This document shows, piece by piece, positions 8,829 to 17,777 of a stretch of DNA of 64,000 nucleotides. How positions within the stretch are numbered: the stretch's first letter is position 1; each line of letters starts with the position of its first letter. The position numbers and the translations under genes are program-made. Below the pieces are notes generated by a model that ran no database searches, was not told the origin of the DNA, and was given only the letters and a program-made list of their open reading frames with translations. The DNA is from Micromonospora yasonensis (GTDB lineage: Bacteria > Actinomycetota > Actinomycetes > Mycobacteriales > Micromonosporaceae): the NCBI RefSeq assembly GCF_026013475.1, contig NZ_JAPDPH010000005.1:25199-89198 (forward strand). The letters are read 5' to 3'.

Positions 8829-9026
8829 TTCGAGGATCGCCGGTACGGGGACGACGTAGTTTCGTCCGACGCGGAGTACCCGCACGGGGAACTGTCCACG
8901 CTTGGCGAGTGCGTACGCCTTGCTCCGGCCGATACCGAGGATCGCGCCGGCTGTTTCTACGTCCGTCGTCAGGCCAAGTGCGCGGACGGCTTCGATGGTC
9001 CATGTGCTGTCAGTCGTGGTGCTCAT
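8802..9026 (-). CDS. xis: Excisionase (Xis), helix-turn-helix
   Basis: 74 residues from ATG 9026, which has AGGAGG upstream. The body is a MerR-like/excisionase winged helix: TDVETAGAILGIGRSKAYALAKRGQFPVRVLRVGRNYVVPV. The motif pattern A-x-x-LGIGRSKAY-LA-x-G-FP-RV-RVG is typical of AICE Xis proteins, which bind beside attachment sites and tilt integrase towards excision. Its start lies 17 bases inside the 3' end of rep, so translation is probably coupled. The order rep-xis-int on one strand matches pSAM2-type elements, but here a divergent gene separates xis from int. Confidence 0.85.
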   Translation of the reverse strand: MSTTTDSTWTIEAVRALGLTTDVETAGAILGIGRSKAYALAKRGQFPVRVLRVGRNYVVPVPAILELLGIRAVT

Positions 9027-10443
9027 TGCTGCCTCCTGAAGGGTGGTCAACGCTCATGCGAGCGTCGTGGGCGGCTTCGCGGGCGGCTTGGAGGTCGTCT
9101 GCGATGGCGTCGGCGAACATGGCTTGTCCGGGGGTGTGGCCGTTGCCGGTGTAGGTCCAGTCCTTGTCGGTGATGGTGTCGATGTCGTCGGGTGTTTCCT
9201 CCTGGTCGTTGTGGTCGCGATGGTGCTGCTCACGCGCGGCGCGAAGTGCGGTGTAGGTGGTGGAGTAGGCGCGGCTTTTGGACGCGATGTGGCCCCGGTA
9301 GCCGAGTTGGTGAGCCCAGCGCCGCAGGTTCAGCGCCTTGTATTCGGGCCGGCCGCCGAGGGTCCAGCAGGTGCGGATGAGGGTGCGGGCGTGTTCGGTG
9401 ACGGGGAGGACGGAGATGGTGATGGCGTCGTGGATGGGCCAGTCAACGGTGATGCCGGCGACATCAGGCTTGGTGACGTACTTGGCGATGTACGAGGCCA
9501 CGGCCCGCTCCGTCAGGTCATCGTCGCCGCCGTTGCCGGGCAGGATGGGCCGGATGTCGAGCTGAGCGCCGAACCGCAGGATCGTGTCCAGGCCGGGCAC
9601 GGCGAGGTGGACGCGGCGGGTGGCGGTGCGGATGGTGTGGGTCAGGAGTGCGAGGGTGGCCCAGGCGGGGGGTGGGGTGTCGGGGGTGGGGCCGTCGAAG
9701 CGCATGACGGCGTGGAAGTGGATCGACCCGCGCCGCTGGTACTCGGCAACCTTGGCGTAGGCGACGCGGACCGCCTTGCGGGCAGCAGTACGGGAGAGGC
9801 CCCGACCGGTGGCGATGGACTCGCACAGGTTGCGGTGTAGGCGTTGCCACAGGTCGCGGGTGTGGGCGTTCCACACGACGGCGGCCGGGTAGTCGTAGCA
9901 GTCGGGGCAGATCGGGGAGCCGGTGAGCGGGTCGCCGGTCGGGTGCCGGTCGGGGCAGGCCAGGGGCCGGCCGTGCGGGCAGACCAGGCCGCGCCCGCGT
10001 CGCGGAAGCCGGCAGGGTTCGTCGGTGGTGTGTCGGTGGACGGGGCCGAAGCTGGGCGCGGTGAAGGTGACGAACACGCGCGGGTGCGCCCTCACGGTGT
10101 CGGGGACGCCTTTGCCGCCGGCGAGCCCGGAGACGACGAGTTGGTAGGTGTCGCCCTGGTGGAGTCGGGCGCACGGTTCGCAGCGGGATTGCCGCCGGTT
10201 GCCGCAGGCGATGGTGAGCCGCCCGTGCGGCTGGTCCGCGCTGGTGAAGGCGTGCATGAGGCGGCCGGTAGCGGCGTCCACGGTCAGCGTGTGGCCGACG
10301 AGGTGGACGGGGTGTTGGCAGCCGCCGATGTGGCGGATGCGCGCCAGCCACGCCCGGAAGTCGGGGTGCGTGGCGGTGGTCAGGATTTCGCGGTCGGTGA
10401 AGGACAGGCCAGAGTCAGGCCCGCCAGGGGCGGGGGTGGTCAT
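9010..10443 (-). CDS. repSA: RepSA-type replication initiator (HUH endonuclease)
   Basis: 477 residues. The zinc-like Cys set C80, C88, C91 (ACGNRRQSRCEPC) and later CPHGRPLACPDRH and CPDCYDY match actinomycete RepSA proteins. The HUH metal motif is H242-F-H244 in RRGSIHFHAVMRF, and Tyr318 (and Tyr322) in ASYIAKYVTK are the likely nicking tyrosine region. These initiators nick the double-strand origin for rolling-circle-type replication of the excised element. The start ATG overlaps the stop of the 38-residue gene upstream (ATGA), and its 3' end overlaps xis. The origin itself is not recognised. Confidence 0.92.
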   Translation of the reverse strand: MTTPAPGGPDSGLSFTDREILTTATHPDFRAWLARIRHIGGCQHPVHLVGHTLTVDAATGRLMHAFTSADQPHGRLTIACGNRRQSRCEPCARLHQGDTYQLVVSGLAGGKGVPDTVRAHPRVFVTFTAPSFGPVHRHTTDEPCRLPRRGRGLVCPHGRPLACPDRHPTGDPLTGSPICPDCYDYPAAVVWNAHTRDLWQRLHRNLCESIATGRGLSRTAARKAVRVAYAKVAEYQRRGSIHFHAVMRFDGPTPDTPPPAWATLALLTHTIRTATRRVHLAVPGLDTILRFGAQLDIRPILPGNGGDDDLTERAVASYIAKYVTKPDVAGITVDWPIHDAITISVLPVTEHARTLIRTCWTLGGRPEYKALNLRRWAHQLGYRGHIASKSRAYSTTYTALRAAREQHHRDHNDQEETPDDIDTITDKDWTYTGNGHTPGQAMFADAIADDLQAAREAAHDARMSVDHPSGGSNEHHD

Positions 10444-10556
10444 GGTGGTCCTCTGCTCCTCGCGTAGATGGAGCCGGCCGTGGTGGGCCGGTCGGGTGGT
10501 GGGCCGCCGTCACCGGCTGGTGGGCCGGCGGGGCGGGCTGGTCGTGGTCGCCGCAT
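10440..10556 (-). CDS. 38-residue peptide translationally coupled to rep
   Basis: ATG 10556 has AGAAGGGAG upstream at 5-base spacing. The frame reads MRRPRPARPAG, a Pro/Gly-rich middle, and ends SIYARSRGPP, stopping at a TGA that shares ATGA with the rep start. It is Arg/Pro-rich with no known domain. It may be a leader whose translation opens the rep start, or a genuine small AICE protein. The ribosome site and exact overlap are the evidence. Confidence 0.55.
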   Translation of the reverse strand: MRRPRPARPAGPPAGDGGPPPDRPTTAGSIYARSRGPP

Positions 10557-10586
10557 GACTGCTCCCTTCTGAGCTGGGCCGGCGGA

Positions 10587-12107
10587 TCAGGCCGGTGGGG
10601 TGAGGCCGGGCAGGACCGGCGCCAGGTGTGCCGTCGAGTTGATGACGGCGGTCAGGGCGTCCGGTGGTAGGTACACCGACCGGGCGCGTATCCACCCGGC
10701 GTGGTCAGCGGTGGTGACCGCGATGCCCTTCACGCTCGGGTCGATCTGCTGGGCTGCCTCGACGGCGTCGGGGTAGAGGTCGCCTAGGGTCATGTCGACG
10801 GTTTCCTCGTCGTTGACCCGCAGGCAGATCCGCCCGGCGAGCTGGGCGCGCAGCGCCGTCACGCCCGGCCCGAGGTCGGAGCCGACCCGTTGACCGGCCA
10901 CGATCAGATGCACGCCCAACGCTGCGCCGAGCTGCGCCAACCGCAGCAGGTTCGTCGTGGCCCGCAGCGCTTCGTCCTTGTCGGCCCGCGACGCAACGAG
11001 GTACAGCTCCGCCAACTCGTCGACCACGACCACGACCGGCACCGGCCGCAGATGGGCGGGGAGTTGCCAGATGTTGCGTGCCCCGAGCTGGCGGCACAGC
11101 CGCATCCGCCGCTGCGTCTCGGCCACGAGTTCGGCCAGAACGTCAGCGGCTTCCGCCCGGTCGGTCGCGAGAGCCGACAGGCGGGGCGCGTGCGGGGCCA
11201 ACTCCATGCCACCCTTGCAGTCGATCCCGACCAACGCGACCGGACGGGCCGCCCACCTCGCCACCGCCGCATTGATGAGGGTGGACTTGCCCGATTGGGT
11301 GGCCCCGGTGACCAGCCAGTGCGGGAAGGTGGCAAGGTCGATCACCCAACTCTGCCCGTCCTCCCGGTGCCCCACCTCGGCCACCAGATCGGCGGGCACC
11401 GCCACCGACCCACCACCGGTGTCGGCTGCCGCGTAGGTCGCCGCCGAGCCAGTGGAGGGCACCGCGGCCGGTTCCGTTGGCGGGCCGGTGGCCCAGGCGG
11501 CAGCTTCGGCGATGCGATCCGTGGTGAGCGGGTCGGCGGTGAGGACGGTCAACCGGACCCGGCCGCGTTGCGCCGTGTTGACGCGCACGGCGTGGACCCG
11601 CCAGGCGTGCGCCATGGCTTCGGCCGCGTTGACGAACGGGTCGGGGATCTGCCCAGGGTGCAGCAGGATCACCGCTGTCGCCCCAAACTTCCGGGGGCGG
11701 ATGCGGGTCAGCAGCGGCAACACCGGCATGATCGGCCGGCCCTTGACCAGCAGTGGACCAAGTTGCCCGGTGGTGGGCCGGTCAGTGCCGGTCAGATCCG
11801 CGTTCAAGCACAGGTACCGCCACGAGTGCCGCATGCGCAGCCGCAGCAGCGGGAACCCGAACAGGCACCAGTGCACGCGGGGTGCCTTCCATCGCAGCAG
11901 CCGCGACACCACGACCAGCAGCACGACGACGGCGGCCACGACCGCGCCGACGCGGCCAATGGTGGGTAGCCAGCTCTGTAGCCGTTCGAGGGTGACCCCC
12001 GGGAAACGCGGCGCGAAGCCGGGCATCCCGGGGGTCATCGACGGTGACGGCGCAGGCGTCGGCGGCAAGACCGATGCCGGCGGCATCACTGCTTCGGCGG
12101 CGATCAT
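10587..12107 (-). CDS. traSA: FtsK/SpoIIIE-type conjugal DNA translocase (TraB/TraSA-like)
   Basis: 506 residues. A Pro-rich N-terminus leads to one membrane segment (~52-70, VGAVVAAVVVLLVVVSRLL). The FtsK ATPase domain follows with Walker A GATQSGKST (268-276) and Walker B VVVVVDELAEL (DE at 363-364), plus the arginine-bearing GVHLIVAGQRVGSD. In AICEs this single protein forms a membrane pore and moves double-stranded DNA during mating. The family is usually about 450-700 residues, so this copy looks complete. It is coupled by ATGA to the upstream 134-residue gene, and a small gene plus rep follow on the same strand. Confidence 0.92.
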   Translation of the reverse strand: MIAAEAVMPPASVLPPTPAPSPSMTPGMPGFAPRFPGVTLERLQSWLPTIGRVGAVVAAVVVLLVVVSRLLRWKAPRVHWCLFGFPLLRLRMRHSWRYLCLNADLTGTDRPTTGQLGPLLVKGRPIMPVLPLLTRIRPRKFGATAVILLHPGQIPDPFVNAAEAMAHAWRVHAVRVNTAQRGRVRLTVLTADPLTTDRIAEAAAWATGPPTEPAAVPSTGSAATYAAADTGGGSVAVPADLVAEVGHREDGQSWVIDLATFPHWLVTGATQSGKSTLINAAVARWAARPVALVGIDCKGGMELAPHAPRLSALATDRAEAADVLAELVAETQRRMRLCRQLGARNIWQLPAHLRPVPVVVVVDELAELYLVASRADKDEALRATTNLLRLAQLGAALGVHLIVAGQRVGSDLGPGVTALRAQLAGRICLRVNDEETVDMTLGDLYPDAVEAAQQIDPSVKGIAVTTADHAGWIRARSVYLPPDALTAVINSTAHLAPVLPGLTPPA

Positions 12108-12508
12108 GACTGGTTTGCCTTACCGCCGCGCTCCCGCTGGGACGGAGCCGGCACCGCCGTCGAAGCCGGCCCGGAGCCCGAGCGGTTGTCGGTGCGGGCG
12201 CGGACCGGGTAGACCGACGCCGCCTTGTAGGACAGGCCGTGCCGGCCCTCGATCTCCCACAGGGACACGTCCAGCTCGGTCACACCCACCGGGCTGCCCT
12301 CCGTGACGCCTTCCGGCTCGGCGGAGGTCTGCACGTCGATCACCGACGCTTTCCGGGTGCCAGCGCGGCGCACCGCGATCCCGGTCACCCACAGGGCATT
12401 ACCGTCCCGGTCCTTACGAACCTCACCGTCGAGGTCCGTCTTGCGCTCCGGCGCGGACACGCACAGCAGACCGGACAAACGAGAAAGATCAACAGGGATG
12501 CTGTTCAC
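12104..12508 (-). CDS. Conserved AICE hypothetical protein upstream of tra
   Basis: 134 residues from GTG 12508 with TAGGAG six bases upstream. It reads MNSIPVDLSRLSGLLCVSAP, then DGEVRKDRDGNALWVTGIAV and VIDVQTSAEPEGVTEGSPVGVT, ending in a polar tail. Proteins of this layout precede the FtsK-like gene in many actinomycete elements (recollection, not a search). No catalytic motif is visible; the middle looks like an all-beta fold. The stop overlaps the translocase start by ATGA, so a role in transfer or its regulation is plausible. Confidence 0.75.
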   Translation of the reverse strand: MNSIPVDLSRLSGLLCVSAPERKTDLDGEVRKDRDGNALWVTGIAVRRAGTRKASVIDVQTSAEPEGVTEGSPVGVTELDVSLWEIEGRHGLSYKAASVYPVRARTDNRSGSGPASTAVPAPSQRERGGKANQS

Positions 12509-12677
12509 AACAAGCTCCTAAAAGGAAGGGGTTTGGGTGGTGCTCACAGGTGGTGCCGTAGTCGGGACAGGGACAGCGGAGAAGCGACCAGCCAGGGGGA
12601 GGGCCGCGACTCCGCACGGGTGCGCCGGCCGAGGCCCGGGGCGAGGCGACGGCGGCGAACAGCGCGGGACAGGGCAT
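12489..12677 (-). CDS. Possible small Cys-rich protein
   Basis: 62 residues from ATG 12677, with AAGGAG eight bases upstream. The C-terminal half has seven Cys (RCPCPDYGTTCEHH, GACCEQHPC), suggesting a metal-binding knuckle. It runs 20 bases into the next gene and covers that gene's ribosome site, so it could be chance. Confidence 0.3.
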   Translation of the reverse strand: MPCPALFAAVASPRASAGAPVRSRGPPPGWSLLRCPCPDYGTTCEHHPNPFLLGACCEQHPC

Positions 12678-13918
12678 AGCGAGGCTCCTTACGGACGGGG
12701 CGGGACGGATGGCCGCCGACGATCACGACGACGGCTATACCGGGACGTGGCGGTACTGCGATGCCGGACACCATGACCAGGGGACCAGCGCCGGCCAGCG
12801 TGAAACCGGGCGACGGGGCGAGGGACGCCGCAGCGGGCCGTACCACAGGTGGACCGGAATCGGGCACTGGCGCGGCACCCGTTGTGCCAGCCTGCAAGCA
12901 GGGCCAGGAAGGCAGGAACGCGGGCGGGCAGGTCAGGACCCCGGAGGGCCAGGGTGCGTACGAGTTTCCCTACTTGGTCAAGAAGCGGGATCGGCATGGC
13001 CGATCCCGCGACAGACGGAAGGAGGGGAAAGGAGCGGTGGGCGGGGTCGGGGGCTGCGGCCTGGCGGCCGGTCCCCCGCCCCGCCCCAGAGAGAAGCGCA
13101 AGCGCACACGACACCGGAGACGACCAGCAGCCAACAACCAGGCGTCAGACCCTCACGCCGGACCCCGACCATGGGCAAACGCCACCAGCGACAACGACCG
13201 CAGTAGACGACGGCACGAGCAGACGGCGACCTCACCCGTCGGCGAGCTGGCTGCAGGCCCGGACCACCACCGCCACCAGGACGCCAGCCGACACGCCCGA
13301 ACCGCGACCGATCCTCACCGATGCGGCCAACATCGGCCGAAACCGCAGGCCACAGCACCGAAAGCGCCGACGACGCCCGTCCGGTCGATCCATGGCCGGG
13401 CTTGAGGTGCTGCCGCGCCGGCAAGCCGGCTTGCCCCCGAACACCAGGCTGAGCAGCGCGAACACGACGCCAGCAGGCACGAAGGCGCCGCCGGTCATCC
13501 ACGGCCCGGCACCTTCGATCTTCGCCCCCTCCCGGTGCCGCCGCGTCGCGTGGACGGATCCTTCTACCTGTTAAAGGGGACCGCCAGAGGCCCGAATATT
13601 CCAAGATCGATAACTTCGTGGGCACAACTCGAAGATTTTTCTGGCCCGCGCGTACGCTCGAAGAGATCAAGGTCAGGCCGGAGCGGGGGGCCGGTCCGGC
13701 TGTCGGTTGTGGAGCCGAGCGACGACGAGCGCTCGCAGCGGGGGCCGCACAACGCCGTGGCACCCTGACGCGATCTCTCGTACGCTTGTGCGACTCCCGG
13801 CGGTGTCCGCAGCACGCCGGGGGCCGCACCAGGGGTCAGCGTCGACCCGGCCACACCGCCGACCGGCGGCCCAGCGTGTCCCACCCAGCCCGAGGCGACG
13901 TTGGGAGGACACGAACCC
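12678..13918. other. 1.24-kb stretch without a confident gene
   Basis: Several overlapping open frames exist on both strands, all Arg/Pro-rich without domains, as expected from high-GC shadows. The least unlikely are minus-strand frames at 12689-13012 (MPIPLLDQVGKLVRTLALRG) and 13232-13498 (MTGGAFVPAGVVFALLSLVF, one possible membrane segment). Neither has a good ribosome site. The segment probably holds the promoter of the tra-rep operon; I could not place it. Confidence 0.4.
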
Positions 13919-14929
13919 GTGCCCGAACACCGAGTGCCCACAAGGCACCCCCACGGCATAGCCCTGCCCGGCCAACTCACCTTCTCCACACCACCCGCCG
14001 CCGACACCGACGCCCCACCCGACCCGGTAGCCGCCCTCGTCAAACAGAAAGCGCTGCCCGCCGGCCAAGTCCTGTCCGCCGCCATCACGCTCTGCCGCGT
14101 CGGCGTGCCGAAAGGCTGGATCACCGGCACCGACGACCCCCGCCCCGCCCGCGCCGATGAGGTCCTGCGCCGCCTGCTGACCGACGACGCCACCCGCGAG
14201 ATCAAAGACCAGGTATGGCGGCACATCGTCGGGCAGGTCCGCGACGACCCCGACAACCGCGAAGACTGGAACCTCTATGCCCTCGGCGTCGCCGCCCGTG
14301 GACTTCTCTCCCGCGCCGCCCGACTCGCCGTGCCCGACGACCCCGCCAAGCGCGTGATCGCAGCCCAGTACACGCTGATTCACGCCTTCCTCGACCGGAT
14401 GCAAGCCACCGTGACCACCGCGGCCGGCACTCGCTGGCGGCTGGACATCGACCGGCCCAACGTCTACTCCAGGCTGCTCGGCGGCGCGTACGACCACGCC
14501 AGCGGACGCACCGAGCACCGCCGCAAACAGCTCACCCGCCGCCACGACGAGACCGCCGCCGAGCACCAAGCTCGCATCACACGCCTCCGCGAGGAGCAAC
14601 TCCGAGAGGTGCCCGTAGGCGGCGACGACGAGATCAGCGCCCACCACGCTAGGCACCACGACGGACCTGACCCCCGAGGCATGGATGCCGTCATCGCCCG
14701 CCTAGAAGAGTTCGTCGCGCAGTCCGCCCAGATGCCGCCCGCCGACCGGATCGACCCCGCCAGCGCCGAACTCCTGCGACGCACCTACCTCGACGGCGAA
14801 CCCCTCGGCCAGGTCGCCGCCGACCTGAACCTGTCGCCCAGCAACGCATCCAAGCGCCGCGCCACCGCCGTGCGGCAACTCCGCCGGCTCATCGCCCGCC
14901 GGATCCCTGAGCAGCGACCGCACAGCTAG
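13919..14929 (+). CDS. AICE protein with C-terminal sigma-70 region 4-like helix-turn-helix
   Basis: 336 residues from GTG 13919 with GGGAGGA eight bases upstream; the longer TTG start at 13901 would consume this site. The C-terminus (~280-330) reads SAELLRRTYLDGEPLGQVAADLNLSPSNASKRRATAVRQLRRLI, the helix-turn-helix pattern of sigma region 4. The body (~30-200) is helical with ALVKQKALPAGQVLSAAITL, and a charged segment rich in His/Arg/Glu follows. It lacks a recognisable region 2, so it is more likely a transcriptional activator or sigma-like switch than a full sigma factor. It is divergent from the tra-rep operon and convergent with the 14990 gene. Confidence 0.75.
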   Translation: MPEHRVPTRHPHGIALPGQLTFSTPPAADTDAPPDPVAALVKQKALPAGQVLSAAITLCRVGVPKGWITGTDDPRPARADEVLRRLLTDDATREIKDQVWRHIVGQVRDDPDNREDWNLYALGVAARGLLSRAARLAVPDDPAKRVIAAQYTLIHAFLDRMQATVTTAAGTRWRLDIDRPNVYSRLLGGAYDHASGRTEHRRKQLTRRHDETAAEHQARITRLREEQLREVPVGGDDEISAHHARHHDGPDPRGMDAVIARLEEFVAQSAQMPPADRIDPASAELLRRTYLDGEPLGQVAADLNLSPSNASKRRATAVRQLRRLIARRIPEQRPHS

Positions 14930-14936
14930 ACGCCAA

Positions 14937-14984
14937 GTCCGGCCGCCTCGTTAGACGCGCACCGCATCCACGAGGCGGCCGGAC
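14937..14984. terminator. Perfect 15-bp stem-loop between convergent genes
   Basis: GTCCGGCCGCCTCGT (14937-14951) pairs with ACGAGGCGGCCGGAC (14970-14984) around an 18-base loop. It sits between the plus-strand stop at 14929 and the minus-strand stop at 14990, so it can end both. Confidence 0.75.
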
Positions 14985-14989
14985 AGCTG

Positions 14990-15721
14990 TCAGGCCACCG
15001 GTGCCACCGGCCGCGCGTACTTGTCCCCGCCCCACCCATAGCGGGCCGCTTCAGCTACCACGCGCGTCACCGCTTCCTGGATCAGCTCCCGGGACTCCGT
15101 GTCGTCCTCGACCCGCCAGCCGTAGCGAGACGTCGCATCCAAGAACACCACGATCGCGTTGACGATCGGACTGACCCGGAACACCAGCGACCACGACGGC
15201 CCGTGCACCCGCAGCACCACCCCGCCGTCTCCGGGAACGATCCGCAGCACACCCGGCCCGCCCCGTTCCACTACAGCGGCAGCATCGACAAACGGTTGCC
15301 GCATCGCCGGATCATCGCCCAACCGAGCCGGCAACACCTGTTGCGTGAGCACGTCCGTCCCAGCGCGCCACGGGTCAATCGTCGGCTGATTCGCAAGAGT
15401 GTTGGCCACCTGATCGGCCAGCGCCCGACGACGCCGCGCCGCCGCCGACAACCCCCGAGGCTCGGCAGCACGCTTGCCGAGCGGCACGGCCGGATCACCC
15501 ACCGGCAGCACCATCACCGGCGCGTCCGCACCTTCCGCCTGAGCGCGCCACACCTGATCGTGGGCCAGCTCGGACCGCAGGTTATACAGATCATCAGCCC
15601 AGGACGCCCAGGCCGCCCGCGTTCGTGGCTTCGGCATCATCCACGGCGCTGAACGCAAGCGCCGACGCGTCGACCGCCGAGCACAGACGCTCCGGCGACC
15701 GGCAGGCGAATTGCGGTACAT
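14990..15721 (-). CDS. AICE hypothetical protein
   Basis: 243 residues from ATG 15721; ATG 15640 (MPKPRTRAAWASWADDLYNL) is an alternative. Neither has a clear ribosome site. The C-terminal half looks like a globular domain: GVLRIVPGDGGVVLRVHGPSWSLVFRVSPIVNAIVVFLDATSRYGWRVEDD. No family recognised. The start lies five bases from the 15-bp repeat array at 15726, so its expression is probably controlled there. Confidence 0.55.
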   Translation of the reverse strand: MYRNSPAGRRSVCARRSTRRRLRSAPWMMPKPRTRAAWASWADDLYNLRSELAHDQVWRAQAEGADAPVMVLPVGDPAVPLGKRAAEPRGLSAAARRRRALADQVANTLANQPTIDPWRAGTDVLTQQVLPARLGDDPAMRQPFVDAAAVVERGGPGVLRIVPGDGGVVLRVHGPSWSLVFRVSPIVNAIVVFLDATSRYGWRVEDDTESRELIQEAVTRVVAEAARYGWGGDKYARPVAPVA

Positions 15722-15725
15722 AAAA

Positions 15726-15800
15726 CACAGCTTGGCATAGTGCCAGTAGCGCTAGCGACAGTTGGCCTCGTGCCAGTTGGGCTAATGCCAGTAGCTGCCG
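15726..15800. repeat. Five tandem 15-bp iteron-like units
   Basis: Contiguous 15-base units read CACAGCTTGGCATAG, TGCCAGTAGCGCTAG, CGACAGTTGGCCTCG, TGCCAGTTGGGCTAA and TGCCAGTAGCTGCCG. Units 2, 4 and 5 share TGCCAGT and units 1 and 3 are weaker. The array lies between the 5' ends of the 14990 gene and the decayed murF. It could be an operator array or iterons of a replication or partition site. Confidence 0.7.
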
Positions 15801-15865
15801 GCGGACAGACATCCACGATCCGGCTACAGCCCTCGCTCCGCTGACCGCACACGATAGTTCATCAC

Positions 15866-17361
15866 GTGCTTCCGATGACTCTGCAAGAGATCACGGCCGT
15901 TGTTGGCGGAACCGTCCACGACGCTCCCCAGGGCGTCACCGTGACCGCCCCCGTCGTGTTCGACAGCCGGCGCGTTGAGGCCGGCGGCATGTTCGTGGCG
16001 TTGCCGGGTGAGCGCGTCGACGGGCACGACTACGCCGCCCAGGCAATCGGGGTCGGCGCGGCGGCGGTGCTGGCGTCACGGCCGGTCGGAGTGCCGGCGG
16101 TGGTCGTCGAGGACGTACCCACCGCCTACGGTCGACTCGCCCGCGCGGTCGTGGACCGGCTGCCGCAGACCACCGTGATCGGGGTGACCGAATCAGTCGG
16201 CAAGACCTCGACCAAGGACATTCTCGCCCAGGTGCTTCCCGCGTGGGTTGAGACGGTGGCCAACCGCGCGTCGAACAACAACGAGCTTGGATTGCCGTAC
16301 ACGGTCACCAGGGCCACCGCCGACACCCGCTATCTCGTGTTGGAGATGGTGCGCGTGGCATTGGCCACGTGGCGTATCTGACCCGCATCGCCCCGCCCAC
16401 GGTCAGCGTCGTCACTCGCGTTGGGCACGCGCATCTTGGCGAGTTCGGGTCGGTGGAGAACATCGCTCAGGCCAAGGGTGAGATCGTGGAAGCGCTGCCC
16501 GACGCGAGCGACGGCGGGTTGGCGGTGCTCAACGGCGACGATGTGTCGGTGGCCGCGATGGCGAGCCGCACCGGTGCCCTGGTGTTGACCTACGGCATCG
16601 ACGGCCCGGCGGACGTGCGCGCCGAAGACGTGACCGTGGACGAGTTGGGCCGCGCCGGGTTCCGGCTCGTGCACGACGGTCAGGCCGCCGAGGTGCGGTT
16701 GCGTCTCTACGGGCTGCACTAGGCGTCTAACGCACTCGCCGCCGCAACGGTCGCCCTCGGTCTGGGGCACCCCATGGAGGCGGTCGCCGAGGCGGTGTCA
16801 CGAGCCGAGGCGGTGTCGCCGGGACGCATGCAGGTCAGCACTCGCCCGGATGGGGTGACGGTCATCAACGACGCCTACAACGCCGCGCCGGATGCGATGC
16901 GGGCCGCGTTGCGCGCGTTGAAGGCGATCACCGGGGATGGCCGGCGGGCGGTCGCGGTGCTCGGGGAGATGGCCGAGCTAGGCGAGCACTCCGCACAGGT
17001 GCACCGGGAGATCGGGCAGCAGGTGGCCGAGGTCGGGGCTGGGTTGCTGGTGGCGATCGGCCAAGCCGACGCTGGGCAGTACGCGGACGGAGCCGCGGGC
17101 ACCGGCACGACGGTGGACCGTGCGGGCAGCGTGGCCGAGGCGTGGGAGTTGCTGCCCGCCGGGTTGCGGCCAGGCGACGTGGTGTTGGTGAAGGCAGCCA
17201 ACAGCGCCGGGCTCCTCAAGCTCGCAGACAAGCTGATCGAGGAACCCGGCCCTGTCACCGCCAGGCATAAGACTCGCTCGGACAGCGCGACCTCAGGCGG
17301 CACCCTTGTCGGCGTCACTCTTTTGCTTCCCAAGATATGTCAGCCGATCTCAAACGGCTGA
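15866..17361 (+). pseudogene. murF: Decayed MurF (UDP-MurNAc-tripeptide D-Ala-D-Ala ligase)
   Basis: MurF joins UDP-MurNAc-tripeptide to D-Ala-D-Ala. Three frames together give one MurF: residues from 15866 (MLPMTLQEITAVVGGTVHD, DSRRVEAGGMFVALPGERVDGHDY), then VAYLTRIAPPTVSVVTRVGHAHLGEFGS in the next frame, then ASNALAAATVALGLG..VTVINDAYNAAPDAM and EMAELGEHS. One G is missing in the expected ATGGGTGCG at ~16348 (read ATGGTGCG), and CAG to TAG gives a stop at 16720. The P-loop reads TESVGKTS where family members have TGS(S/V)GKTS. The 3' end after LADKLIEEPG is divergent. Extra murF copies occur in glycopeptide-resistance clusters, but no van genes are present here. Confidence 0.88.
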
Positions 17362-17417
17362 GCGCATCGCAAGGTCCAACCAATCGGCTGGGCCCTGCAG
17401 ATTGTTGCGACTATGCG

Positions 17418-17777
17418 CTAGTATCCGGTGTTCACCCAGGCAGAACAAGGGTCGGGCTGGAAAGAGATGTCTTCGCACACCCGAATGCGATAGATTTTAG
17501 AACCGCCCGTGTAGTAGGGGCTCGTAGCGCACTGAGTGTAATTCGCGTCGTGGCCAGTTTCACCGGAACTTCCATTGCGACGAGTGAATTGGCCATAAAT
17601 CTTGCGACTAGTGTTGACCGTTTTGCATGCTTGTTCGTCGTTACCCGAGTTGAAATCCGATGCATAGCCGATGGAATTCGTTGCGGTGGCCGCATATGCG
17701 GGCGCCGGGGCAATTAGGACGGCACCTGCCAGTAGCACGAACCCGGCCGTTAGCTTCAGACCGATCCCCGTCTTCAT
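17418..17777 (-). CDS. Small secreted four-Cys protein
   Basis: 119 residues from ATG 17777 with GGGAGG six bases upstream. A clear signal peptide (MKTGIGLKLTAGFVLLAGAV, cleavage likely after APAYA) is followed by a ~90-residue mature domain with four Cys (QACKTVN, TQCATS, RVCEDI, DPCSAW), suggesting two disulphides. It ends SAWVNTGY. No family recognised. Codon use is more A/T-rich than the chromosome. It lies in the element cargo beside the TlpA-like gene; a thiol/disulphide link is only a suggestion. Confidence 0.75.
   Translation of the reverse strand: MKTGIGLKLTAGFVLLAGAVLIAPAPAYAATATNSIGYASDFNSGNDEQACKTVNTSRKIYGQFTRRNGSSGETGHDANYTQCATSPYYTGGSKIYRIRVCEDISFQPDPCSAWVNTGY

Noticed and set aside
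12761..13405. 214-residue plus-strand open frame in the AICE
   Set aside because: Low-complexity Arg/Pro/His composition, no ribosome site, overlaps competing frames on both strands.
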